NCBI GenBank assembly: GCA_942491415.1
Contig: CALOAD010000014.1
Location: forward strand, 248,001 to 312,000
Source of the DNA: CALOAD01 sp942491415
GTDB lineage: Bacteria > Cyanobacteriota > Vampirovibrionia > Gastranaerophilales > CALOAD01
DNA length: 64,000 nucleotides
Direction of reading: 5' to 3'
A program made the position numbers and the translations under genes. The notes under the pieces are model-generated. The model was given only the letters and a program-made list of their open reading frames with translations, was not told where the DNA came from and searched no databases. Positions 26,164 to 35,256 of this stretch are shown one piece after another (position 1 is the stretch's first letter; each line of letters opens with the position of its first letter).

Positions 26164-27429
26164 ATGAGTAGACCAATGAATATTACTGAAAAAATATTTG
26201 CAGCCCATGCCGGCATGGAAAGTGTCAAAGCAGGGGATTTAATAACTGCAAAAGTTGATATAACACTGGCAAATGATATTACAGGACCGGTTGCTATAAA
26301 TGAGTTCAAAAAAATAGGCGTAGATAAAGTATTTGATAACGAAAGAGTTGATTTCGTACCGGATCACTTTGTGCCTAATAAAGACATAAAATCCGCCGAA
26401 CAAGCAAAAATGATCAGAGAATTTGCACGAGAGCAAGAATTAAAACACTATTTCGATGTAGGAAGAATGGGCATTGAGCATACATTGCTTCCTGACAAAG
26501 GAATTGTAGGTCCTGGGGATCTTGTAATCGGTGCTGATAGCCATACTTGCACATACGGTGCTTTGGGAGCATTCTCAACAGGTGTTGGGTCAACAGACCT
26601 TGCTTGCGCTATGGCTTCAGGTGAAACCTGGTTTAAAGTACCTGAAACTATAAAAGTAGAATTCAACGGCAAATTAAACAAATGGGTGTCAGGAAAAGAC
26701 CTCATTCTCCATCTAATTGGCGATATCGGTGTTGACGGAGCTTTATACCAAGCTCTTGAAATAGGCGGTAGCACTATCGAAGAAATGGGAATGGACGGTA
26801 GATTCACCATCTGCAATATGGCAATCGAAGCAGGTGCGAAAAACGGTATAATAATACCTGATAAAACCACCGAAGAATACGTTAAAAATAGAACTTTACG
26901 ACCATACAAATTCTACACAAGCGACGCTGATGCTGAATATACAAGAGTTATTAAATACAATGTAGAAGATATTGAGCCTACAGTTGCATTTCCGCATTTA
27001 CCAGAAAATACAAAACCGATTTCTCAAGTTGGAGAAGTAAAAATCAATCAGGCAGTAATAGGAAGCTGCACCAACGGTAGAATTTCTGACCTCCAAACAG
27101 CCGCCGAAATCCTTAAAGGAAAAAGGATTCACGATGATGTAAGACTTATCGTATTCCCTGGAACTCAGGATATTTTCCTCGATGCAATGGAAAAAGGCTA
27201 TGTAAGAGACATTATCGAAGCAGGTGGAGCAGTTTATACCCCTACTTGCGGACCTTGCTTAGGTGGACACGGCGGAGTTTTAGCGGCTGGCGAAAGAGCT
27301 ATTGCAACTACAAACAGAAACTTCGTAGGAAGAATGGGACACGTAGATAGTGAAGTATATCTTTCAAACCCAGCAATAGCAGCAGCAAGTGCTATTTTAG
27401 GCAAGATAGGATCACCTGACGAATTATAA
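26164..27429 (+). CDS. leuC: 3-isopropylmalate dehydratase large subunit
   Basis: This 421-residue protein is of the shorter archaeal/anaerobic LeuC type. The iron-sulfur ligands are present: VIGSCTNGR (first cysteine) and CGPCLGGHGG (two cysteines). GADSHTCTYGALGAF is the conserved substrate-binding segment. It isomerises 2-isopropylmalate to 3-isopropylmalate in leucine synthesis together with LeuD, which is not in this window. Homoaconitase-type enzymes share the fold and cannot be fully excluded. The ATG at 26164, with AAAGGGTGA just upstream, is preferred over the in-frame GTG 30 bases earlier. A terminator follows. Confidence 0.9.
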   Translation: MSRPMNITEKIFAAHAGMESVKAGDLITAKVDITLANDITGPVAINEFKKIGVDKVFDNERVDFVPDHFVPNKDIKSAEQAKMIREFAREQELKHYFDVGRMGIEHTLLPDKGIVGPGDLVIGADSHTCTYGALGAFSTGVGSTDLACAMASGETWFKVPETIKVEFNGKLNKWVSGKDLILHLIGDIGVDGALYQALEIGGSTIEEMGMDGRFTICNMAIEAGAKNGIIIPDKTTEEYVKNRTLRPYKFYTSDADAEYTRVIKYNVEDIEPTVAFPHLPENTKPISQVGEVKINQAVIGSCTNGRISDLQTAAEILKGKRIHDDVRLIVFPGTQDIFLDAMEKGYVRDIIEAGGAVYTPTCGPCLGGHGGVLAAGERAIATTNRNFVGRMGHVDSEVYLSNPAIAAASAILGKIGSPDEL

Positions 27430-27453
27430 TCTCATAATTATAATATTTAGTTA

Positions 27454-27493
27454 AAGAGTTCTATACAGTTGTATAGGACTCTTTTTAGTTTTT
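27454..27493 (+). terminator. Rho-independent terminator after leuC
   Basis: A 13-bp stem (AAGAGTTCTATAC against GTATAGGACTCTT, one G-T pair) with a 4-base loop is followed by T-rich sequence. It overlaps the upstream in-frame start of the next ORF, arguing for a later start there. Confidence 0.72.
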
Positions 27494-27513
27494 TTAGTAA
27501 TAATAAAAAAACT

Positions 27514-28233
27514 ATGAAAACCGGTTTTGTTATAACAAGCGATAATGAAAAAATAGCTTTTAATCATTATCAAAAAAATAAAAATGAAGTACTCATAATA
27601 GCTCACGGATGGTCTATGAGCAAAGATTCTGCTCCTTTTTTATCAATGTCAGAAGATTTTAACAAAAACTTTGATGTGATAACTTTTGATTTTAGAGGTC
27701 ACGGTAAAAGCTCAGGTTGGTTTACTTTTACATCAAAAGAATCTAAAGATTTTAACGCTATAATAGAATTTGCTCAAAAAAAATATTCAAAAATTTCCAT
27801 TTTAGGATTTTCGCTGGGAGCTGCTCTTGCAATAATTCAAGCGGCAAACAATAATAATGTAAAGGCTCTAATTGCAATAAGTTCACCCTCTGATTTTTAT
27901 AAAATAGAAAACCACGACTGGCGTCCTGAGTCTATCTTGCATACAATTTCAAAAATCAATATTCAGGAAAAAAGAAAAGTCCGTCCGGGGAATATCTTTT
28001 TAAAAAAAATAAAACCTATTGATGTTGTGCATAAAATATCAGCCCCTTCGTTATTTATAACAGGAGGTAAAGATCTAAAAATCTACCCCTGGCACTCAGA
28101 AGTTTTATATAATAAAGCGAATTGCAAAAAATCCTACGTTTTGTTTAAAGATGATTACCACGCAGAAGATATTTACCTGCAATCACGCAAGAAATTCTTA
28201 CGTATTTGCAATAACTGGATTGCAAAACACTAA
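27514..28233 (+). CDS. Alpha/beta hydrolase
   Basis: This 239-residue protein has the alpha/beta hydrolase order: AHGWSMSKD (oxyanion region), DFRGHGKSSG, the nucleophile elbow GFSLG (ILGFSLGAAL), an acid in FITGGKDLKI, and a histidine in KDDYHAEDI. There is no signal peptide, so it is probably cytosolic. Substrate unknown; relatives include esterases, acyl-hydrolases and peptidases. I use the ATG at 27514, because the earlier TTG at 27469 lies inside the leuC terminator, although the ATG has no clear ribosome binding site. Confidence 0.82.
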   Translation: MKTGFVITSDNEKIAFNHYQKNKNEVLIIAHGWSMSKDSAPFLSMSEDFNKNFDVITFDFRGHGKSSGWFTFTSKESKDFNAIIEFAQKKYSKISILGFSLGAALAIIQAANNNNVKALIAISSPSDFYKIENHDWRPESILHTISKINIQEKRKVRPGNIFLKKIKPIDVVHKISAPSLFITGGKDLKIYPWHSEVLYNKANCKKSYVLFKDDYHAEDIYLQSRKKFLRICNNWIAKH

Positions 28234-28253
28234 AAAGTCATCTCAAAAATACC

Positions 28254-28604
28254 TTAAGGAATTATCCTAACTTTCATTCTTTGAACGGGTTCACCTTTCA
28301 TGAGTTTTTTTACGTTTTCATAATTATTTTTAACGGCAACAATCCAACCTGACTTTGTATTTACAAACAAAAAGAAAGCTGCTTCACAATCCATTAGCCG
28401 ATTAACATCATCCACTATCAACTCTCCTTTGTTTGAGAGTTCAAAAACAGTGAACGATAAAGGATCAACCGCTGAACTATTTATAAAACCGTCATATTTT
28501 GTCGAATAAACTCGAGATGTATCTTTTACAAGTTCTCTATCTTTATAGGTCGTAACCCAATTCCAAAGATGATTTATAATACTTTCAATTTTTATTTTAT
28601 CCAT
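28254..28604 (-). CDS. Hypothetical protein coupled to the GGDEF protein
   Basis: This 116-residue protein is of mixed alpha/beta composition, with a hydrophobic core segment (AAFFLFVNTKSGWIVAV) and a basic end (VQRMKVRIIP). Its ATG overlaps the TAA stop of the GGDEF gene by one base (TAATG), so translation is almost certainly coupled. That makes it a candidate regulator or effector of the c-di-GMP protein. No signal peptide or known domain was recognised. Function unknown. Confidence 0.72.
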   Translation of the reverse strand: MDKIKIESIINHLWNWVTTYKDRELVKDTSRVYSTKYDGFINSSAVDPLSFTVFELSNKGELIVDDVNRLMDCEAAFFLFVNTKSGWIVAVKNNYENVKKLMKGEPVQRMKVRIIP

Positions 28605-30508
28605 TATTCCCGATTTTCAAGAATTGATACGAATTTATCGACCAATTCACCATCCCATTTAACATTTGCCCCATCTTTTAATATTTTTATTGCTTCTTCT
28701 TTTGAATACGCTTTTCTATAAGATCTATCACTTATTAAAGCATAATAAGTATCAATAACAACAAGAATTCTGGATCCTAAAGGAATATCACCACCGGCAA
28801 GTTTATTAGGATACCCTGATCCGTCCCAATTTTCATGATGATGCTCAACCAATGACAAAATGTTACTAGCACTACTTATTGGCTCTAATATTTCTTTAGA
28901 AGCTATCATAGGATGCTCAAGAACTTTTTGCTTTTCTTCATCGCTCAAAGGTCCGGGTTTTTGAAGAATCTCCTCAGGCAACATCATATTCCCTATATCA
29001 TAAACCATTGCAGCCATTTTAATCTTGCTAACTTCGGCATTATCAGCCCCCGTCATTTGTGCTAATTTTTCAGCCATCCGTACTTTTTCTTCAGTATTTC
29101 CTTCTTTATGCAAAGGATCATACTTTTGAGTAAACGAATCAACTATGCCAAAAAGAAAATCCTTAGAATTTTTATTGTTCAACGAAGTAGTCTTAAGTCT
29201 TTCCACCAAAAGATTTGAAGTGTCTTTATCTATAGGAATACGGTTTTTAGAAAGAATATCCATAAAAGTATCTACAATGAGTTCCTGCCAATTAGCTTCT
29301 TCGCCTTTTTTAGCTTCCTTAACTTGATTACGACCATCTCGCTTAGCTTTATACATCGCTTGATCACAAAGTTCAAAAAGTTCATGTACATCATCGGTAT
29401 GCTTTAAAAACGTAGCAACACCTATACTTGCCGTAATTTTACCAACACCTTCAACAGGAGTATCTTCTATCGCTGATCTGAGCCTTTCTGCGGCAATTAA
29501 ACTACCTTCGACATCAATCCCCGGCAATACTAAACCAAATTCTTCGCCACCAAACCTTGATGGAATATCTATATTTCTCGCATTTCTTTTTAAAACCTGA
29601 CCTATATTAACAATAGCTGCATCACCCGCAGTATGCCCATAAGTGTCATTTATAGATTTCAAATGATCTAAATCAAGTGTTATCAAACTGAAAGGCTGAT
29701 TTAAACGTCTGGCACGTTCTGCTTCTCGCTCAAGACAATCCTCAAAATGCCTTCTGTTATAAACACCCGTGAGTGGATCTGTTAGGGCTTGTTCTCGAAT
29801 AGTTTCAAAAAGACCTGCTATTGTAACTGAAAGCTCAATTTGATTAGCAAATAAACTTAGAAAGTTTTTTTCAGTATCACAAAGCTCATTTCTTGCAGAA
29901 ACTACCATTAAACACCCAAAAGGTTTTTCTTTAGTAGTTATTGGAAGTATAGAGATCGACTTATTTATTAAAAGAGCATCTAACTGGCTTTCTTCAGCAT
30001 CAGTAAGTCCTTTTATACCTTCAAATATTGTACTTAATTTTTTATGACTGGTTATATCACTGCTTTTTATGGCATTAACAAGAATATTAGATTCATTATT
30101 AAATGATATTTGAATATTTTCCAGCGGCTCTTTTATTATTTCCTGAATCTTATAAGTAAACTTATTTTCTGATGCTCCTCTTACTTTTAAGATTTTTTCT
30201 CCGTCTTGCTCTATTATCTGAAAAATAACGCAATGAATATATCCCAGATACCCCATTCCATCAATAATAGTTTTAAGAACCTCAGATAATGGTTCTGAGG
30301 AATTCATAGTCTTCCAGATGTGCTGAAGGGTTAAAACGCTTTTATTTGCTTGATTTAATTCATCTGTTCTTTCGACAATTTCCTTTTCCAGTATCGCATT
30401 ACGCTCAAAAACTTCCATAAATTCGCGTCGTTTATCGGATACATTTATTTCCAATTGAGAAACTTGGTTACCGAACTTTTTAAAATTGTTTAAGAAATTG
30501 CCAAACAT
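28604..30508 (-). CDS. GAF-GGDEF diguanylate cyclase with degenerate HD-GYP domain
   Basis: This 634-residue cytosolic protein has a coiled coil (about 10-60), a GAF-like domain (65-235), a GGDEF domain (about 240-400) and a HD-GYP-like domain (about 430-634). The cyclase site is intact as GGEEF (SRFGGEEFGL), with an inhibitory RxxD site (RNID) five residues upstream. The HD-GYP part keeps EHHHENWDGSGYP but reads YDIGN where HDIGK is expected, and lacks the upstream histidine (GNTEEKV). Synthesis of c-di-GMP is therefore likely, and hydrolysis doubtful. The HD-GYP part could instead be a binding or dimer module. TAGGAA precedes the ATG. Confidence 0.9.
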   Translation of the reverse strand: MFGNFLNNFKKFGNQVSQLEINVSDKRREFMEVFERNAILEKEIVERTDELNQANKSVLTLQHIWKTMNSSEPLSEVLKTIIDGMGYLGYIHCVIFQIIEQDGEKILKVRGASENKFTYKIQEIIKEPLENIQISFNNESNILVNAIKSSDITSHKKLSTIFEGIKGLTDAEESQLDALLINKSISILPITTKEKPFGCLMVVSARNELCDTEKNFLSLFANQIELSVTIAGLFETIREQALTDPLTGVYNRRHFEDCLEREAERARRLNQPFSLITLDLDHLKSINDTYGHTAGDAAIVNIGQVLKRNARNIDIPSRFGGEEFGLVLPGIDVEGSLIAAERLRSAIEDTPVEGVGKITASIGVATFLKHTDDVHELFELCDQAMYKAKRDGRNQVKEAKKGEEANWQELIVDTFMDILSKNRIPIDKDTSNLLVERLKTTSLNNKNSKDFLFGIVDSFTQKYDPLHKEGNTEEKVRMAEKLAQMTGADNAEVSKIKMAAMVYDIGNMMLPEEILQKPGPLSDEEKQKVLEHPMIASKEILEPISSASNILSLVEHHHENWDGSGYPNKLAGGDIPLGSRILVVIDTYYALISDRSYRKAYSKEEAIKILKDGANVKWDGELVDKFVSILENRE

Positions 30509-30539
30509 AGGTTCCTACCTGTTTTGAATAATTATTTTA

Positions 30540-31616
30540 TTATACTATAGTTTTTCTTTTTATATAAGCGATTTTTTCATTTACTATATCCAGTATCATA
30601 TCGGGAGTTATTTGCTTTACACAGGCTAAATTACTTGTATTTGTACAATTTCTGTCAAAACAAGGCTGGCAATTTAAGCCCATAGATAGTGATACGTGTT
30701 TTTCTCCATAAGGACCGGATCTTTTAGCAGCCGTAGAACCAAATATACAAATAATTTCAGGCTTATTTGTTGCATTTGCAATATGAATCGGTCCGGTATC
30801 AGGTCCTATTACAATATCAGAACGATTAAAGACCTCAACAAGCTGAAATAAATCTGTTTTACCTGCTATAACAGTATAATTTTGAGCATTTGATTGTTTT
30901 ATAATTCTTTCTATTAGTGGCAAATCAGATTTTGTCCCGCTAAAAATAATATTATTGGCATTAGAAAGTTCATCCAGTAATATTGACCAATACTCTTCAA
31001 TCCAATGTTTTGTCTTCCACAATGTAGCCGGAGAAAAAACAAGCGTTGGTTTTTGTGGATCTATTGCAGCTAAAAGCTCATTCACATAAGTTTTTGTTTT
31101 ATCATCCACGGGAGGTAATGCAAAATTAACTTCTTCCGTATTTATATCTAAAAACTTGGCAAAATCGAGATTTCTTTGTATTACGGGAATATTGATATCG
31201 AACAAATCACGAGCGGGGATTTTATGAGTTGCAAAAAAATGAGCAAATTCTCTGGCTTTTGCGTGTGCTATTCGCTTTTTAGCTCCGCTTAAAAATGAAA
31301 TTATTGCACTTTTAAAAAGCTCTTGCACATCAAGTGAAATAGTATAATTTTCTTTTTTTATTTCATGTATAAAACTTATAAACTCAAAAAAGTTTTTTAT
31401 AGAAAAACCTCTTTTTTTCCATGTTTGCCTAGGCATGACATGCGCTTTATCAACAAGAGGGTTGTTTTTGATAATATCAGCGGCTTTATCTTCTACAGCC
31501 CAACCTATAAACACATCAGGATTCTGTTTTTTTATGCTATACGCAACGGGCAAGGTATGAATCACATCACCAATGGCGCTAAGCCTTACTATTAGGATTT
31601 TTTCTTTTTTCGTCAT
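30540..31616 (-). CDS. Family 9 glycosyltransferase (heptosyltransferase-like)
   Basis: This 358-residue protein has the GT-B halves of ADP-heptose:LPS heptosyltransferases. The N-terminal half begins ILIVRLSAIGDVIHTLPV, and the C-terminal half has the signature GPDTGPIHIANAT. FSPATLWKTKHW and CIFGSTAAKRSGPYG also fit. A cysteine group near the end (CQPCFDRNC) is common in this family. The role is probably transfer of heptose or a related sugar to the lipopolysaccharide core; the exact sugar cannot be read. It supports an LPS-bearing outer membrane. WaaC/WaaF identity is not resolved. Confidence 0.87.
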   Translation of the reverse strand: MTKKEKILIVRLSAIGDVIHTLPVAYSIKKQNPDVFIGWAVEDKAADIIKNNPLVDKAHVMPRQTWKKRGFSIKNFFEFISFIHEIKKENYTISLDVQELFKSAIISFLSGAKKRIAHAKAREFAHFFATHKIPARDLFDINIPVIQRNLDFAKFLDINTEEVNFALPPVDDKTKTYVNELLAAIDPQKPTLVFSPATLWKTKHWIEEYWSILLDELSNANNIIFSGTKSDLPLIERIIKQSNAQNYTVIAGKTDLFQLVEVFNRSDIVIGPDTGPIHIANATNKPEIICIFGSTAAKRSGPYGEKHVSLSMGLNCQPCFDRNCTNTSNLACVKQITPDMILDIVNEKIAYIKRKTIV

Positions 31617-31675
31617 ATTGCTTAAAAACCGCTAAAAATACTAAAAATCAAAAAATAAATAGTTTTTTTAATGTA

Positions 31676-31720
31676 TCAGATAAACATAAGCATTCAGCCA
31701 TTTAGGGGAACAAAAGAGCT
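31676..31720 (+). other. Possible structured element upstream of the 84-residue gene
   Basis: TATCAG (from 31676) can pair with CTGATA (to about 31719), enclosing GCATTCAGCC and TAGGGGAAC. It resembles a closing stem with an internal folded domain, but it lies upstream of the best promoter for the next gene and matches no riboswitch I know. Confidence 0.2.
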
Positions 31721-31750
31721 GATAAGTACTTTATTATTTTAATAGAAAAC

Positions 31751-31778
31751 TTAACTAATTACTATTGCTTAGTATAAT
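31751..31778 (+). promoter_or_regulatory. Promoter of the 84-residue gene
   Basis: TTAACT (31751-31756), 16-base spacer, TATAAT (31773-31778), about 67 bases before the ATG. Confidence 0.5.
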
Positions 31779-31844
31779 TTGTTTAATAAAACAACACATT
31801 GATTATTAGACTATTAAAACGCTAGATCAAGTAAAGGAAATAAA

Positions 31845-32099
31845 ATGGTAAAACAACAATCCAAAGAATCTTTAAAAGAGTCTATAGACCAAATGTCTTA
31901 TCAGATATCACAGCTTAAAAGAAGTGCTGATAAATGCAAGGTTTCCAATAAACTTTATAATAAGCTTTTAATTAAAAGAGCCGATTTGAGACAAAAACTC
32001 GAAAATAAAGATGAAAATTTGCTTTTTAAATTCTTTAAAAGCAAACTAAAGAAAAAATCAGAAAAAACAATCGACGATTATTTCAAAAAAAGAGGTTAA
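31845..32099 (+). CDS. Small lysine-rich helical hypothetical protein
   Basis: This 84-residue protein is very basic and predicted helical (SKESLKESIDQMSYQISQLKRSADKCK, then two more helices to FKSKLKKKSEKTIDDYFKKRG). A GGAAA ribosome binding site, a good promoter and a terminator overlapping its stop codon make it a complete single-gene transcription unit. Its composition would suit nucleic-acid or membrane-surface binding, but no family is recognised. Confidence 0.75.
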   Translation: MVKQQSKESLKESIDQMSYQISQLKRSADKCKVSNKLYNKLLIKRADLRQKLENKDENLLFKFFKSKLKKKSEKTIDDYFKKRG

Positions 32100-32115
32100 A
32101 CCTCTTTTTTTTTAT
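32085..32115. terminator. Bidirectional terminator
   Basis: A 12-bp stem (AAAAAAAGAGGT/ACCTCTTTTTTT) with a 3-base loop, T-runs on both strands. It ends the 84-residue gene on the plus strand and the 49-residue gene on the minus strand, overlapping both stops. Confidence 0.82.
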
Positions 32116-32261
32116 TTTGCAAGCTCAAAAGCATTAAAAATAAAATTATTTTCGTTACCTGATTCTGCCGCTACAAAATTGTTTAAATTAACCTGAAAAA
32201 TTATAGCCAGGTAAGTAAAAATCACAATAATCGCAATAAGATAAAACTCTCTTTTTGTCAT
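32112..32261 (-). CDS. Small single-pass membrane protein (49 residues)
   Basis: An ORF starts at an ATG at 32259-32261 with GAGTGGA just upstream and ends at TAA 32112-32114, at the shared terminator. The protein starts MTKREFYLIAII, has one hydrophobic helix (about 6-23, YLIAIIVIFTYLAIIF) and an acidic hydrophilic tail (AAESGNENNF). The positive N-terminus suggests the tail lies outside the inner membrane, or that AA is a cleavage point. Such small membrane proteins often modulate larger ones. No family is recognised. Confidence 0.62.
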   Translation of the reverse strand: MTKREFYLIAIIVIFTYLAIIFQVNLNNFVAAESGNENNFIFNAFELAK

Positions 32262-32489
32262 TTTCCACTCGTTTTCTCAAAAACAGCTAACTACTTATTC
32301 TTAACTAAATTACAGTTATTACGCTTTTATTTATATTAAAGTTTTTAACCTTCAATTACATTCGACTAAAAGATATATTAAAAAAAATCTAAACTGTCCC
32401 GAAATTTAGTCCGATCGTTTAATTGCAGAAAACCACATGAAAAAATATCATCCTTATTAATCGATTTGTTGCTCAGGAGATTGTTGAGG

Positions 32490-33659
32490 ATGTTTAATCA
32501 AGTGAATAATAATTTAGAAAATGTTAAAAACCTTATATCCACTGCAAAAAATAAAAAAATTGCAGTTGTATCAGACCAATTATCAGGCGGTATCGGTGGG
32601 GCAGAAAGTGTTTTGTTTGCTCTTTATGATCTTTATCCACATTTAAAAGCTTTTACAACCGTTTTAAACAAAGATATTCTTCCTGAAAAATACAAGAATA
32701 TGGAAATAACACCTTCTTTCATACAAAAAATGCCTTTTGCAAAAACAAAATACAAAAATTACCTACCTCTAATGCCTATGGCTATTGAATCAATTGACTT
32801 GCAAGAATTTGATTTGATATTTTCATCCCATCACTGCGTAGCAAAAGGAGCAATTCCAAGACCTGACGCTACTCATGTTTGTTATTGTCATTCTCCTGCA
32901 AGATATATGTGGGATTTGCAATGGACTTACTCTTCTTTAGCAAAATTCAATACCTTGCAAAAAGCCTTTATACACACGGCTTCACATTATTTTAGAATGT
33001 GGGATGCATCTAGTGCCGATAGAGTAGATCTATTTATTGCCAATTCAAAATATACTGCTGCAAGAATAAAAAAATATTATGGAAAAGATTCTATTTTGCT
33101 TTATCCCCCTGTTAATACAGATCATTTTAAATATGAATCTACACAAGATTATTATTTAATGGTAGGAAGGTTAGTCGCATATAAAGGCTACGAACTGGCA
33201 ATAGAGGCTTTTAACGAATCAGGGAGAAAACTCATCATAGTTGGAGATGGTGAAGAATATAAAAGGTTAAAGAAAAAAGCAGGGAAAAACATTTTAATGC
33301 CCGGAAAAGTCTCTGAATTAGAGCTTATTCAATATATGAATAACTGCAAAGGGTTTATTTTTCCGGGAAAAGAAGATTTTGGCATAGTTATGGTTGAAGC
33401 GCAAGCAGCAGGAAAACCTGTTATAGCCTTTAATCAAGGTGGAGCACTTGATATAGTCAAAGATGGTGAAAACGGTATTTTGTTCGACGAGCAAAATATT
33501 TATTCACTAAATAAAGCCGTAAATCAATCTGAAAAAACAAACTGGGATCATAAAGAAATTACTCGTAATGCAAAAAGATTTGATCGCTATCATTTTTATT
33601 CCTACCTCAGTTATATAACAGAAAATATAGAAGAAATACGTAAATCCATGCAAAATTAA
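32490..33659 (+). CDS. Family 4 glycosyltransferase
   Basis: This 389-residue GT-B enzyme begins with an acceptor half (VVSDQLSGGIGGAESV, CYCHSPARYMWD) and has a GT4 donor half (YLMVGRLVAYKGYELAIEAF, IVGDGEE, FPGKEDFGIVMVEAQAAGKPV with the E-x7-E pattern). Similar proteins include mannosyl- and other hexosyltransferases for LPS O-antigen. The sugar is not determined. Among several in-frame TTG codons upstream I prefer the ATG at 32490, with CAGGAG about 12 bases before it. Confidence 0.88.
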   Translation: MFNQVNNNLENVKNLISTAKNKKIAVVSDQLSGGIGGAESVLFALYDLYPHLKAFTTVLNKDILPEKYKNMEITPSFIQKMPFAKTKYKNYLPLMPMAIESIDLQEFDLIFSSHHCVAKGAIPRPDATHVCYCHSPARYMWDLQWTYSSLAKFNTLQKAFIHTASHYFRMWDASSADRVDLFIANSKYTAARIKKYYGKDSILLYPPVNTDHFKYESTQDYYLMVGRLVAYKGYELAIEAFNESGRKLIIVGDGEEYKRLKKKAGKNILMPGKVSELELIQYMNNCKGFIFPGKEDFGIVMVEAQAAGKPVIAFNQGGALDIVKDGENGILFDEQNIYSLNKAVNQSEKTNWDHKEITRNAKRFDRYHFYSYLSYITENIEEIRKSMQN

Positions 33660-33773
33660 GAATATTGCTTTTTTACTAAAACAAATTTTAAATTTCTACT
33701 AGCAGTTATAACCTTTTGACCATTAAAAAAAGTTGAATAAAATTCAAAAATAAATAATAAGAGGAGTGAGGTT

Positions 33774-35240
33774 ATGCAAAATAATAGATTTGACAAATCA
33801 GAACAAAACCAAAGCTATGAGAACAATTTTAGCTTTGATAATTTTGCTGCAATTTCTAATGATTCAACTTTTGTTAATTGTCTTCAAAACGAAACTATCC
33901 TAAATACTGTCATAGAACAAAAAGAACCTTTATCCAAAGAAGAGGTAATTCCTGAAGATACAATACCTGCTTATGATCCTAAAGATCCTTTGTATAGGGA
34001 TTTAATCTATGGAACAAATGCAGATGAAACTTTTGAGACAGGAATCGGAAATGACTATCTTGACGGAGGTGGAGGAGTCGATACACTTATCGGTGGAAAA
34101 GATAATGATACATATATAGCTGACAACCCCAATGACGTTGTAGTCGAATATTATAATGAAGGTATAGATATAGTCTATGCTCGTTGTGATTACGAACTAT
34201 CCGACCATATCGAAAAACTTTATATGTCAAAAAACAGCTATAACGGAATTGGCAACGATCAAAAAAACACTATTATCGGAAACAATTACGATAACCAAAT
34301 CCAAGGCAAAGGCGGTAATGACTGGTTGTTGGGTGGTCGTGGCAATGACACAATTTGGGGTGGTAACGGAAATGACAATATTGATGCCGGTTATGACGAT
34401 GATATTTTAATCGGCGGCAATGGAAACGACTTTTTAAGCGCAGGCAAAGGTAATGACTACCTTTTTGGGGGGACAGGAAATGATGTATTGCTGGGAAGTG
34501 CTGGTGAAGACTATATGCACGGTGGAAGCGGTAATGACAAATTTTATGTAGAGAATATAAACGATACAGTAGTTGAAGGCTATAACAATGGATATGACGT
34601 TGTATACAGCACTGTTAGCTACGAATTATCCGCTAATATCGAACATCTTCAATTATATGGTTATGCCCAAATCAATGGTTGTGGCAATGATAGCGATAAC
34701 TTGATTCAAGGAAACGGAATGTCTAACACTTTAGAAGGTCTTGCCGGAGATGATACTATTTACGGCTATTCAGGAGATGATAATATTTATGGTGGATTAG
34801 GCAACGATTCTTTATATGCAGGATTAGGAAATAACTTTCTTTCAGGCGGTCTTGGTGATGACCTTTTAGTGGCTGATATCGGAAATGATATCCTTCAAGG
34901 AGGAGTGGGTAACGATAATTATGAAGGTTTTAAATCTCATCTGGTATGGAACGGCAGTGAACTTGTATTTGAAAATTTTGGCACAGATATTATAACCGAT
35001 ACAGGCGGTATCGATAGCTTGTATCTAGAGGTTTTTCCAACTTTTATGACCACTTTAAACTATCATTATGATGACGAAAATCAACACTCACTATTAATCG
35101 AAGTGGGTGATGAAAGCCAGATTTTGATATCAAATTATTTTGCTGACGAATATCTAAATGCCGCAGGAGAAGGTTATATCGAAGATATTTTACTTTCTTA
35201 CAGACATCTTGACTTCAATGATGTCGTAGCACTTATGTAA
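33774..35240 (+). CDS. RTX-type calcium-binding repeat protein, secreted
   Basis: This 488-residue protein is made of glycine/aspartate nonapeptide repeats (GGxGxDxLx type): GGGGVDTLIGGKDNDTY, GNGNDNIDAGYDDDIL, GGTGNDVLLGS, GGLGNDSLYAG and others between about 85 and 385. Two longer blocks are repeated, DTYIADNPNDVVVEYYNEG and DKFYVENINDTVVEGYNNG, each followed by YELS-x-IE. These form Ca-binding beta-rolls. There is no N-terminal signal peptide. Such proteins normally leave by a type I system through a C-terminal signal, and the last 60 residues are hydrophobic and acidic, as expected. No type I transporter genes lie in this window. No catalytic domain is seen, so it may be a surface or adhesive protein. 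GAGGAGTGAGG precedes the ATG. Confidence 0.9.
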   Translation: MQNNRFDKSEQNQSYENNFSFDNFAAISNDSTFVNCLQNETILNTVIEQKEPLSKEEVIPEDTIPAYDPKDPLYRDLIYGTNADETFETGIGNDYLDGGGGVDTLIGGKDNDTYIADNPNDVVVEYYNEGIDIVYARCDYELSDHIEKLYMSKNSYNGIGNDQKNTIIGNNYDNQIQGKGGNDWLLGGRGNDTIWGGNGNDNIDAGYDDDILIGGNGNDFLSAGKGNDYLFGGTGNDVLLGSAGEDYMHGGSGNDKFYVENINDTVVEGYNNGYDVVYSTVSYELSANIEHLQLYGYAQINGCGNDSDNLIQGNGMSNTLEGLAGDDTIYGYSGDDNIYGGLGNDSLYAGLGNNFLSGGLGDDLLVADIGNDILQGGVGNDNYEGFKSHLVWNGSELVFENFGTDIITDTGGIDSLYLEVFPTFMTTLNYHYDDENQHSLLIEVGDESQILISNYFADEYLNAAGEGYIEDILLSYRHLDFNDVVALM

Positions 35241-35256
35241 AAACAACTCAAAATTC

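Noticed and set aside
27469..27513. A longer N-terminus for the alpha/beta hydrolase
   Set aside because: The TTG start lies inside the leuC terminator stem, so it is unlikely to be translated.
31676..31720. A riboswitch upstream of the 84-residue gene
   Set aside because: It lies upstream of the likely promoter and matches no known riboswitch core; retained only as a low-confidence structure.
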